64,000 nucleotides of DNA from Diadema setosum. Lineage: Eukaryota > Echinodermata > Echinoidea > Diadematoida > Diadematidae. A model generated the notes under the pieces. That model searched no databases and was not told the DNA's origin. It saw nothing but the letters and a program-made list of their open reading frames with translations. Positions 47,301 to 59,722 of the stretch are shown one piece after another. The position numbers were made by a program, and so were the translations under genes. The stretch lies in NCBI GenBank assembly GCA_033980235.1, contig CM067066.1, positions 32,125,180 to 32,189,179 on the forward strand. The letters run 5' to 3'. Position 1 is the stretch's first letter, and every line of letters starts with the position of its first letter.

Positions 47301-50300
47301 GCATACATATTCAGGCTGGATTCGAACCAGCAACCTCTTGACAATCGAACAGGCATCTCATCCATGAAACCACCGAGCTTGCACTGTGAACAGCCAGTGC
47401 TGGTTCTAACACCTTAAACCACTCGACACAGGACGAGAATTTCATTAATTTGAAGAAATACACAGTACCTGATACAAACCTTTCAATTGATTTATGTGTG
47501 GTATATCTGCATACTGGTTTCCAAAAACTGTGCAGGAGGCGTTTGGATTGCCTGGCTCTGTGTTGTCACGCTGGCATTTCTCTACAATGCCATTGTCATC
47601 TTCTTGCGCGGCTCATTCGGTGACGCGTACCAGCGCCCGGATAATCTGGCCTGGTGGCTGGTCTTTGACTACCTGTGCGATTTCATCTACCTGATGGACA
47701 TGCTGCTCTTCAGGGCTCGCCTCATGTTCTTTCAGTCTGGCCAAGGCATTGTGAGTATAAATAGACAGCAGTGTTCATAACGTGAAGCAAAGCATTTGAA
47801 AGGATGGTACAGTTTCGGTTGAGATGGAGTGTGACATTTCTAACATTTTTTTTTATGATGATTTCTTGAAATAAAGAGAAATTTCTTATGAAATATGACA
47901 GACCATATAATTCAGAGAGGAATTCAAAGCTTGATGAAAACTGGTTTTTGAATGGCTGAGATATCCGAAACAAAGCAAGTCTAATAAAAGGTGGGACCCA
48001 CCTTTTATTGTGATTGCTTTGTTTTACTTTGTTTTTGGATATCTCAGCCATATTTCAAAACCGATTTTCAGCAAATAAACTTTGAATTCCTCTTGAAATT
48101 GTATGTTTTTAACATTTTATGAAGAGATTTAAAGTGAGATACATAAAGTAATTCACAAAATGTTAAAAGTGAATTCTCACCTCAACCAATACTATACCAC
48201 CCTTTAAAGGGGAGTGATTGCTCTATGTCGAAGTTGAGATAAAAAAAAGGTAAATTATCACACATACTGTGTGAGCAGAGCAGTTAGAGTTTCATTTGAT
48301 ACAGTGGGATTGAAAAAAAGAGAAACTTCACAATTAAAATGTTCTTTGCATGTTATGCAATATCATAAGACAGTAATATCAGAGATCAAAATTTGTCTTC
48401 AAAGGCCCTCCTGCTGGGGCTTCTCTTGCAGTTACTACAGCAAGAGTACCTTTGTCAGGGCCGAGGGTGCTCCCCCCCCCCCCAACTTTTTTTGCACAAT
48501 ACATAGGAATTTTTGTTTTGTTTTGCTTGTTAGCTGATGAAACCGGAAGTGGCAGCAGAAGTTGCACTGAAAGCCTTTTTTTTTTTGCTTGCTTGTTAGC
48601 TGATGAAATCTGGTAGTGGCACCAGATATATAAACTGCCCCCCCCCCCCCACTTTAGAAAACGTGGTGCCAGCCATGTTTGTCAATGCCTGGCTCAACCC
48701 CCAGTCTTTGGCAGCTGTACGCAGTGATATATTGTGTGTTGGAGACAAATTTGGTTGGCTGCTGGTTTCATCAGATATAAGTGACTGTAATATGATAGAT
48801 CTTTAACTTGTAATTAGTCAAATCCTGGGGAATGTGTACTGGTTAAATGAAGCAGGTAGTTTGCAGCTATAGACCTTCATCTACTTTGATAGGTTTGATT
48901 GTATTAAATGAAGACAAATCATTATTGTGATTTAAGCAGGTATTTTGGCATTGACATTGTTCCTATACCCTGAGCTCAATACTAATTTTCTTTGTCTGGT
49001 GGCTCATTTGGGCCACAAAAAATTATCGAATTTGAAATGTTGGTGGCCAGTCAGGGAAAATTGGCAATCTATTTTAAATCTTAGTTTCCCAATTGAGTCG
49101 CAAAAAGATAATACTTTTTGAAAGTTTGGTGACCTGAGGTAAATTTTTGATGGCCCTGTGCAACCAGGACACCACAAATTTTGAGCCTTGCTGTATGCCT
49201 CTTTTAAAATTAATGATGGCGTGGTTTTACAGTTAGTGTCACCATTAGGCTGTTGCTTGGTTTGAATCTTTATTTTCAAACAGTTGGATATTTTTTTTTT
49301 GGTGCTGTATATATCCATTTCCTCTAGCATTGACATTCATACAGATGTGTTGTAAATATTATTGTGAGTTTGTTATTGACAACTGACACCTCAGCAACAA
49401 CTGGAATACTCACAGCTGATTGATGTTTTTTTTTTTTTTTGACTGCTGCCATATGGCAACTGAAATATGAGATTTGCAAATATGACAATATTAAAAAGCA
49501 TATTCATGAAAGTGGGTCTTTTGTAATAGTAGAGGCAGCAGTTGGAAAATTGTTATTTTGCCACCCCTTTTGCTCTCCCCACAGACCGACAAAAGATGCA
49601 TGCTGACCCACTACACTTCATCTCAACTTTTCAAGGTGAGCAGTTATTTGTACAGCATCCCCTCAGCATATTAATATGAACTGTGCTTTAACCCTTTTTC
49701 TATTATCTTACGCTTGTATTTTTCTTTTGGTATATGTATGTATGTTTTCTATTGCTGTGGTGATGGCCATTGATCTGTCTGGATTACAACACATGGCAGT
49801 GCTGATGAAAATGTTTTTATGCTGTGATTATATGGAATTATCCTCTTCATAGATGGTAACAAAATCATTATTACTATGGTGATGAGGATAATAATGATCA
49901 TTGTTATCATCATCATTACAATCATCTTTATCATTACTAGTATTGTTAGTATTACTTCTACATTTACTTTTCAATCTTGGCAACATTGATTCCTATTTTA
50001 ATCATTCAAATGATTAATCAATCAATTTATCATTCAGTCAAGCAATCAATCAATTGGTCATTTGATTGAACAACAATCAATCAGTCAATCAACTAGTCAG
50101 TCAGTTATAGTTGATCAGTAAATCAATTAATCAGTGGATGAGTCATGTAATCAAATCCATCATTAGATGAATCAAGCCCCAAATCAGTTGCTTAAAGGAC
50201 AAGTTCACCTTCATAAACATAAGGATTGAGAGAATGCAGCAATATTAGTAGGTCACATCAGTGAAAGTTTGAGGAAAATCAAACAATCGATGCAAAAGTT

Positions 50301-53300
50301 ATGAATTTCAAAAATTTTTGTGTTGGAACCGCTGGATGAGGAGACTACTACAGCTTGTGAGTCATATGCATACAACAGTATAAAGAAAATGTAAAGAAAA
50401 TTCAACATATTTTCAATTTTTTTCGCATAATAAAAGAGCACTTGACTTGCCTCTTTCTAAAGGCATAGGGAATAATATTAACCCTAACATACGTCGGTAA
50501 CTAGTCAAGGGAATGTGTACTTTTTTAAAAAGATGAAATTTTGTGAAATTCTCTTTATATTTTTCTTATACTGTTGTACGCATGTGACATCTAAGTTATT
50601 CATACACTGCAGTAGTCTTCTCATCCAGCGGGTACTGCACAAAAACTTCAAAAATTCATAACTTTTGAACGGATTGTCCGATTTTCCTCAAACTTTCAGT
50701 GATGTGACCTACTAATATTGCTACATTCTCTCAATCCTTATGTTCATGAAGGTGAACTTGTCCTTTAATTGATCAATCAATTAATTCATAAATCAATCAA
50801 CCAACCCATCAAGTCAGTGAATCAGTCTGCTAATCAATCAATGAGATGATCATTTTGATCAGTCAAAAAATCCAATCAATCAGTCAGTCAATCAATCAAT
50901 GCAGCTAATATTGATTAATCAAATCTATCCAGTGATTAATCGATCAGGCTGCAATTCAGCCCATTATTTGATTAATCAATCAATCTCTTCGTTCTTGTCA
51001 CACCTGTAGCTTGATGTCTTGTCCCTGCTGCCGCTGGATTTCTTCTACCTGCTGATGAGAGACGTCCAGCCCCTCCTCCGTCTACCCCGCCTCCTCAAGT
51101 TCAACTCCTATCTGGAGTTCTCCCAGAAGTTTGAGAACAAGTCAAAGTCAGCTCATGGAATCAGGTCAGTTACCATCACACCGTGATGGACATTCACTTA
51201 TAGTATACACTGCACTCAACCAAAGTTCAAGCTTCATGCTACAGTATCCCACAATCAGATAGTGTCTGTGGACACAGCTATAGTCTGGATCAAGGCCTAT
51301 ATACCTCTTTTTTTTTTTTTGCCAAATGTTTGTCAAATTTTGCACTAAAACTGGCAAGCATGCAAAATGCAAATAACTACCCAGTTGCTTCTTGGCATTA
51401 TGATTTAATGTGATGCTATGCCGTTTGATACAATGTGCTGCAATACTACGTAACACAATACAAATGATATATGTATTACGCATGTATTGCTTCCCTGTTA
51501 CTTTGTGTTAGACGTCAACTGTCATTTCCATGTTACTGTATGTTATGTTTATGCTATTGTCATTTTCATTTGGCTGGAAAAAAAAATAATGATAATGATA
51601 ATAATATCATACAATTTGATTGCCACCAAAAAATTAATTACAGTCAAACCTGTCTATAGCGGCCACCCAAGGGAGACGGAAAAAGTGGCCGTTATAGACA
51701 GGTGGCCGCTATGGACAGGTAATCCAACTTTGTGTGCATTGCTTACATATACATGTATCATCGTTGTATCCTTACATGTACATGTACAGTGTATGTGTGT
51801 ACGTATGCATACACCGTGTTTCATGCATTTAACCATGCCGGTGTTTGATGATATTGTTGCACAGTAGCATGTTTATTGTCGTGAAGAATCGTGCGTCATT
51901 ATGACTGAATGAGGGATGAATGCAGCGGTGGCGATCACTGAACGTTGCTCGCACGGCTACCAAACAGAAAAATACGCTGAATTATCGGCTTGGCTACGGC
52001 TCCATTGGGTTTTTGGCCGCTATAGACAGGTTAATATCTCCCGCGGGAAACAAAATTTGTGGCCGCTGGCCGCGTTAGACAGGTGGCCGCTATACACAGG
52101 GTCTTTAACAGGGCTTTTCTCTCGGGGGGATTTTGCAGTGGCCGCTATAGACAGGTGGCCGCTATAGACAGGTGGTCGCTAAGGCAGGTTTGACTGTACA
52201 TCATACAGTGATGAGTTTGTTGCTGTTGTTATGTTAACTTGGTGTTATTTTTCTATATACTTTAATAACCTGCTATTCCTTTGGCATATCTTTGCTATGC
52301 AGTGATAATGTTTGAAATGTATGATCGCTATGCAAGGGTGTGGTTAATAATGGGAGATTCAACCCTAAACCTGAAACAGCCAAACTGTAAGACAAATAAG
52401 ATGTGACGTTGTTTTAACAATATTATGATGGCTCAATATAAAAATAGAAAATATCAAGCTCTGCTGGTTAATGTGTATAACACGTTCAAATGCAAGAAAA
52501 CACATTACACCATATGAAAGCTTTGAATATCATATTTTTCCTGCCAGAAATATATGAGATTATATCTCCATACTAATAACTGTTTACTGCGCCTTTCTGT
52601 GGAATATGATTACTATTAATCTGGTCCCAAAGCATGTGCAGCATTTATTTTCAACCCTTGTATATCAAAGCTCCACATTTACATGATATCTACCATAGCA
52701 TGCAGGGTCATGTAGAGCAGATATTATGTTGAGCATATATTGTGTTGAGCATATTTTACATATTATGTTATGTTGCATATTTCAGGTGGCATATATATAT
52801 GTAGCAAATAACTTTTGAAGAGTTTGTGCGCAAAAACCGATAAGTCCGTTTTTTAAGATTTCGAAGTACAGTCTTTGTCATAAAGTACAAAATAAAACCT
52901 TTAAAATGATATATTGGTCATTACATATAAAGATACATTTTTGAAGTTATGGTCAAAAGAAGCAAAAACCTTCTTATTATTCTCTTTATTTTTCTTGACC
53001 TTTAATCGCAAATATCTCCATTTGGCAAATATGAACTTATCGGTTTTTGCGAACAAACTCTTCATATGTTCCATATATATATATGTATATATTTCAAATG
53101 ACAATATTGTTGTACAATGGCTTTCAATGTCTGGTTGTGTGTATTTCTAAACCTCATTTTCTCTTCAAGGGTGTTTCGCATGGTCTGTTATCTGCTGTAC
53201 ATGATACACCTCAACACCTGCCTGTACTACTCCATGCTGGAATGGGAGGGTATCACACAAAATGAGGCACTCAGTGAGAACTGGACCTACCTTCCTGAAG

Positions 53301-56300
53301 GTGCCGATCCGTAAGTTTTGTTCCAGTTTTGTTCCAGTTCCAGTTCCGATCTGTTTTGTTCCAGTGTTCCACGTCTTACAAGCTTGGCTTTTTTAGTGGA
53401 ACACTGTTTTCCATCATTGTGATTATTTACTATTTTTGTTGCCATGGCAAAGTGCATTGTTTCTTTTTTACGACATCATTCGTGTATATACTATATATTG
53501 TATTTTTTTTTAAATCCTTTATCAGACGAGTGTAAGAGAAATGAAAAAAAAAATTGTATCACTTTGGATTATGTCAACTTTTTCTTTTCTTTTCTTTTTG
53601 ATGATGGAAATAAATAAACTATTGAATTGAATTGAATAAGTCACCTTATATTGCTAGTATTTTGCTTGCAGACCTCTGCTAAAATCAGCCACTCACATGT
53701 GAGCTTTGCCTCACACAGAGCTGCACCATGTTTTTGCCATGTATACCATAATGTATTGTTTCATTAACATAAATTAAAAAAAATATGTTTACAATTTTTC
53801 CCTTGAACTTTATTTGGCACATCTCAGGGGTGGGTCCAGGTATTCAATAAAGGGGGTCACTTTTACCAAATCAAAGGGGGCGCACATGCAACCCCCTCCA
53901 TTTTTTCCTATTCATATTTCTTTTGTTTTAACAAAAAAATAAAGGGGGGGCGCACACCGCTATGCCCCATTCTGGATCTGCCACTGCATCTCGCATATGT
54001 TAACAGTCCATACTGTGATGAAAAGATTTTTTTTTTTTTTTTTGAGGGGGGGGGGTAGATATAGCCCTTAGTATATTATGATTATTACCTTGTATTGATC
54101 TGTGTTTTTCAATCTGCATAAATTAGCAGCCCTGCTGTTAAAGGTAGGGGATACCTTTTACAGACCTCCCAAAATGCAGCAAAACATTAAATATGAACCT
54201 CAGGGGACTTGTTTAGGCCACTGCTGCGAAATTTGGAAGTCAACAGATATCTACAATTTGAATAATGCACAAAACTCAACTACTCAGTAGTTCTGTGTGT
54301 CAGCCACACTTAAGCATTTTTGTTGCAGTCTTCTGTATCTTTTATCTATAAACACAAATCTAAAAGTATAAGAGCTGATGTGATAACAAGTAGAGTGTGT
54401 GGCAAGAATGTATATAGAAATGTTTGTAAGTTTTGATAAACTTTCTTCACAAAATACACATGATGGACACACATGCAGTGCATGGGTCTGCAGAGGTAGC
54501 CTAGTAATGTACTGGAATTTACGGTGAGCCCCGAAAAAAAATTCAATTCAAAATCTAACGGTCAATAAAAATGTACTAAATGTTACCTTCCACTTTCAAC
54601 ACTTTATGGGAGTTTCTAAAATGATACTCTCTTCAACATACCACTATATTTATACAACTCTTCATTTAGAGCATGCAAATGGGATTCCCTACCTTTAAAC
54701 ATACTTGTGCTGTAAACAGCCTGATCTCAAATGTTAAGAGTGCATTTTCATTTGGGGGGACCAAAGTTAGAGACAGGAGAGTGTTTTGCCATAGCATGCT
54801 GTTGGCCCATTAGTTTGTTATAAACCCACTGTCAGAAAACAGGAAGGACATGTAGGTCAGCTAGCTGCACCCAATTGGGAGTGTTGACTTCAGTATGTGA
54901 CCCTTGTCTGATATATCAAACTGTTTGGCAATCATTCAAGCAGCTGCTTTTGTTCTGATCAATATTCACAAGTTCAAGAACTAGTGAGGCCTGCTCTTCC
55001 CCTTTAATCTTTTGTTGTTGTTGTTGTTATTATTATTATTGTTATTATTGTTGTTTTGTTTTTTGTTGGTATGTTTGTTAGGGATTGGTAAATCAATCAT
55101 TCATGGATAACTGGTATTTACTTGCTGCCTCATGTGACTCTTGTTTTTGAATGAAATAATGTTTCAATGAGGTGATTATCAGCATATTGTCCAAGGTGCA
55201 TGCTGTTCTTGCTTGAAGTGATAAGGGGAGAGGTTGGAAGAATCCGTCTCCAGCTTTCAAAAAATTGGAATACCACCCAGCCCTTTAAGGAAGCACATTT
55301 AGGCTTTCTTCCAAGGTTCTACGCCATCCACTCACTGAGGATATCACAATTATTCACATACACTATAATTTACAATATGTGGGACTTTAGGTTTATGGTT
55401 TTAATGATTCAGTAGGCCCTAAAGATGAGCGTCTTTACCCTAACATTTGGTTCCTCCCTGTTTGGACAATGTCCAAGGGCCGGTATCCACCCCGCTGCAA
55501 CAAATTTCAGTCCCAGCTGTACAGAAGCAGTAAGAAATTCCCTGTGGTCAATATTGCATCTGTATTGAAGTATTTGATGTTACACAATAGACCTATTCTT
55601 GTGTTTGGGATGTATATTGTACTGGCATGTATTCTACATGTATATGAAATATAAAGGATAAAAACATCTGAATAATAGATTTCTGTTCCCATCTCATGTA
55701 TTCCTATCAAAGTGCTTTCATAAGTCATGGACGATTGTCATTTGATCTATTTTTTGTGTGTGTTATGTTTTCCAAAGCTACACCCGATGCCTCTTCCGAT
55801 CTGCCAAGACTCTGATTGTCATTGGAAATCTGCCAGCACCGCAGACCAATGCTCAGATCATCTTCATGAACATAGATTTCATGGCTGGGGTCTTTGTCTT
55901 TGCATCCATGATCGGACAGGTGAGACTGCTTTCAATAAGTCCTTAAAAGGAATTGTATAGTTTGGTTGAAACCTAACTTCCAGTTTCTAACATTTTTAGA
56001 TGAGATAATGAGAAATCGCTTATGAAATATGAAAGAGCATGTAATTCCAAGAGGAATTCAAAGTTTATTTGATGAAAATTTGGCTTGAAATGGCTGAGAT
56101 ACCCAAAACAGAGCAATCCTAATAAAAGTTGGGACCCACCTTTTATTACAATCACTTTGTTTTACTTTGTTTTTGGATGTCTTGGCCATTCCAAACCGTA
56201 TTTTCATCAAATAAACTTTGAATTCCTCTTAGAATGGTATGCCCTGTACTATTTCACAAGTGGCTTCTTGATATCTTGCAAAAAATTAAAAGCCCAATCA

Positions 56301-59300
56301 TCATCTCCACCAATAACAAGCCTTGAAAAAGTCTAGTAGACCTATATGCAACCATTATGGAAGAATTTAGACTAGCTACCTGGTAGCCTTTTAAGCTTTC
56401 GTAATGTAAGCTTTCCAGTGGTAAATACTAGTAACATACGGGGGTCTAATGTTTACTAATATGAAGAAATATCAAATGGTAATTGATAGATAGTTCAGAC
56501 TACTGTGGTCTAAGTCATAAACCTATGGATGGGACTACAGTAAAGTAAGTATGACAATGGCATTGTTTGATCTCACATAGATGTAGACCTATTTTGTCAG
56601 CTGTTACCTTATGGTAATCCATAAAGGAGTGACAGGAAGTGAAGCAAAGGACTGTGGGATATTAGGTCAGGGTTCACTGGCTGTAAAAAGCTCTAAACAT
56701 GGTACTATCATCCAAGTTATTTCTGCTACAAATTATCCCATAGATCAGCGATTGTAGCTTTTGTGTGAACCACAGAATATCCTGTAGATAGGCAGATGTG
56801 GGTTTTATGGGGACATTCTTTTGCTGCCAATGCTGGTATTATGATTCTAAAAATGTTGCATGTTCTAATTACTGAAAATATACAACTCAGACTACACAGA
56901 AAATTCAACCTGAAATATATTGTAGAGACATGCAATGCATTTTTGTTTTTGTTGTTTATGTGTCAATCTATGAGATTTGTGTAGAATTTCTGTGGAGAAT
57001 TTTCATTGTTTCAGAGTTGAGTTGGTTCTTGAACTGAAGCAACTATAAACAAATTACTCTTAATGTCATAATCTTGCAATTTGCATTGTTTTTTAGTGGA
57101 GTTGGGTCTTGAACAGCCTGAAGCAACTATAAGCAACTCTTTATGTCATAATCTTGAAATAAAAATCCTACATTATGTGTTCAAATTGTATGCATTAAGT
57201 ATGGATATTTGCATGTATAATTATGTTCATTATGCATGTATGTGTGTGTATTGGAAGAGTTGTTTCTGTAATGTACAGTATGTTTGTCATTATGTGTTTA
57301 ATGTGTGTATATGTATGTATGCATTTATTAATGTATGTATGTGCACATGGTGTGTTTGAGATGTGTATCCAATTAGGTTGTATTGATGTAAGTACAATGA
57401 GTATGAATGCATTCAAGCTGTACACCTATATATATATACATTCATAAACTGTGGTATGTACGCGTAAATAGCAGTCTGCTATGAATGCACATTGTTTCCG
57501 TAGAGGTAATGCCAAGCCTATTTCTCTTTCCTAAACTTTCTAAGAGAACTGTGGTGTGCGTTACACAATCACATCATTGCTCTATTATGTCTTTTGCGTT
57601 TCTTCTTCTACAAGATGCGAGACATCTCGGCCAAGTCTGGGGCTACGAAGGATGCATTCAGACGCAGGATGGATGACACCATGACACTCCTGAAGGTGTG
57701 GAACATCCCGGAGTCTGTTCAGAAGAGAGTTCGCATGTACTACATCTACTCATGGGACAATGGAGCTGTGTTAGGTGAGAATATGATTTTATCATTTCAG
57801 TTAGTAGGCTTTTATCAGTTAACTCGTTGAGGACGAGTCCCGAGTATACTCGGGCAGGGGTCTATTGGAAATGCGTGTTGTAGCAAAATCAGTCCGTCCT
57901 CAACGGGTTAATGTGCTTTAAGCCTAAAAGGGCCGGGAAGGGGGGGCGGAATCCACCCCCCCCTCGACGTTTCACGCTATAATTCTGAAACGCGAGAAGG
58001 CCTCGTCGCGAGGCTTCTTGACTTTGTTTGTTCAAGTCTCGCGCAACTTTTGAGACCAAATTTGCAACGTCCGCGCATACTTTTGCGAAGCCACGCCCAT
58101 TTTTGTAACGGAATGTCGCCACAAAATGGACACAATTTTGTGATTTTGTGTACATTTCCTATGGAAAACGGTGCTCTGTCATTAAAGTCATAAAAACCTG
58201 ATTATTTTTACAATTAATCACTCTCATTGATTAATTGTATGCTAATTATGGTAGAAAAGTGGTCAGTGACAATTTTCAATAAAAAACAAAGAAAAAAAAC
58301 AAAAGTTGAAAAACAAAGAAATACATAAGAAATTCTGAAAACAATAGAATACATAAGAATTGAAATGACTTTTGGAAGTTTTTGTGATGTACAATTGTTG
58401 AATATGCTCAAACAGATATACAGACCAAAAAGTAGACACTCAATGCTTTTGATTAGGCTAAAATATGATCTTGAGCTTAATTTGCGTAATTAATTAATTA
58501 GAATTAGAAATTGATTGTTTCAAAAAATCTTATGGCACAATCTTGTAGATTATGATGTGGGTGTCACGCATGCTGAATTTTTGTCGCGATCGCACCAATG
58601 ATGGCCGAGATCTCAAGGGGAGGGGGAATTCGCCCCCCTCCGGTTTTAGCATAGCCAAAAAAGCCCGGCCTGATTAGGGTTAATGCATTTCTGCAAAGTG
58701 TACATTATCTGTTTTATATTATTATGCATTCATCCGCATTCACATTTAGTACTATTCTCTATGGTGTGTTCACAGGCCTTAAATTTCATCAAATTTCGGT
58801 CGTGGCCACTTAATAAAGGGGGCACAAGTGAATAATGAAATGCTTTGGCCATCAATGGTCTGATTTTGAAAGGGGCATTCCAGGCATGGGAGGGGCATAG
58901 CAGCAAAGTGCTGATTGCCAGTGGGTATTTCAAGCTCTGTGTGTATAATACTTTACCTTTTGCTTGTATACCTTTTACCACATATTACCTTTTGTTCAAT
59001 GGAAACAGCAAAATTGAATTGAGTTGATTGAATTGAAATTGAAATTGAAATGGAATGGAATGAAATAATTTCATGCCATGAGTCCTAGAAGCTACATCTT
59101 AGGGGTTTGGTGCTATATTTTTTATCATATCTATTAGGCATTGCTGGTTTTTCATACAATAGAATGAAAGTATTGGCTGTGAAATGTTTCATTCCTGTTC
59201 ATTATATGAATTCATCAGAAAGAGAAGAAAACAGGAAGGAAATGTGTAGAGCTAACAAGTCATCCCTGAAAGAACCCCAAAGGGACAAAAACTAATCACT

Positions 59301-59592
59301 AAAACAAGATTTGCATGTTGTACACCCCTGTACTGAAAGTTTGGCTTCAAAAAGTGCTGAATCCACAAAACAAAACAAACAGATCAATTCTTCTGAAATC
59401 AGAATAGACACATAGATTTTCCGATGCACAGTTTCTTTATCCTAGTATTGGGGTACCCTAGGCTATACATTTCATGTAATCAATGAGAAGCATGTAAAAT
59501 AAAAATCTAGGTTTTTCTCCAAACTATCAAAAGAGGATCTAATTTTTTTTTTTTTTTGGGAAAGGAACTCTTCCATAGGTGGATTGATAGAT

Positions 59593-59627
<35 letters not shown>

Positions 59628-59674
59628 AAAAAAAGGTAGATGTTATTCAGATAGATAGATAAATAGATAGATAT

Positions 59675-59722
<48 letters not shown>

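Larger units (their letters stand above)
42429..47535 (+). other. CNGB-like intron 6 (5.1 kb, repeat-rich)
   Basis: Separates the cytosolic N-terminal exons from the S1 exon. Holds CA/GA/GT microsatellites, a family C element, a candidate alternative terminal exon, a family B element and a tRNA-derived SINE, all listed separately. Confidence 0.65.
47751..49584 (+). other. CNGB-like intron 7
   Basis: Holds family A and degenerate family C elements, two C-runs (about 48473-48483, 48639-48650) and T-runs. A repeated phrase TTAGCTGATGAAA..GG(A/T)AGTGGCA occurs at 48530 and 48596. Confidence 0.6.
49636..51009 (+). other. CNGB-like intron 8
   Basis: Composed largely of a GAT/ATA microsatellite, an (AATC)n-rich region and the family E palindrome inserted into it. 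Confidence 0.7.

Noticed and set aside
47306..47385. A functional tRNA gene on the minus strand
   Set aside because: A and B boxes are present, but the 5' and 3' acceptor arms do not pair and the anticodon arm is irregular; better explained as a SINE head.
51916..52167. ORF repeating [12 protein letters not shown] words
   Set aside because: Translation of the GTGGCCGCTATAGACAGG repeats of the family F transposon, not a repeat protein.
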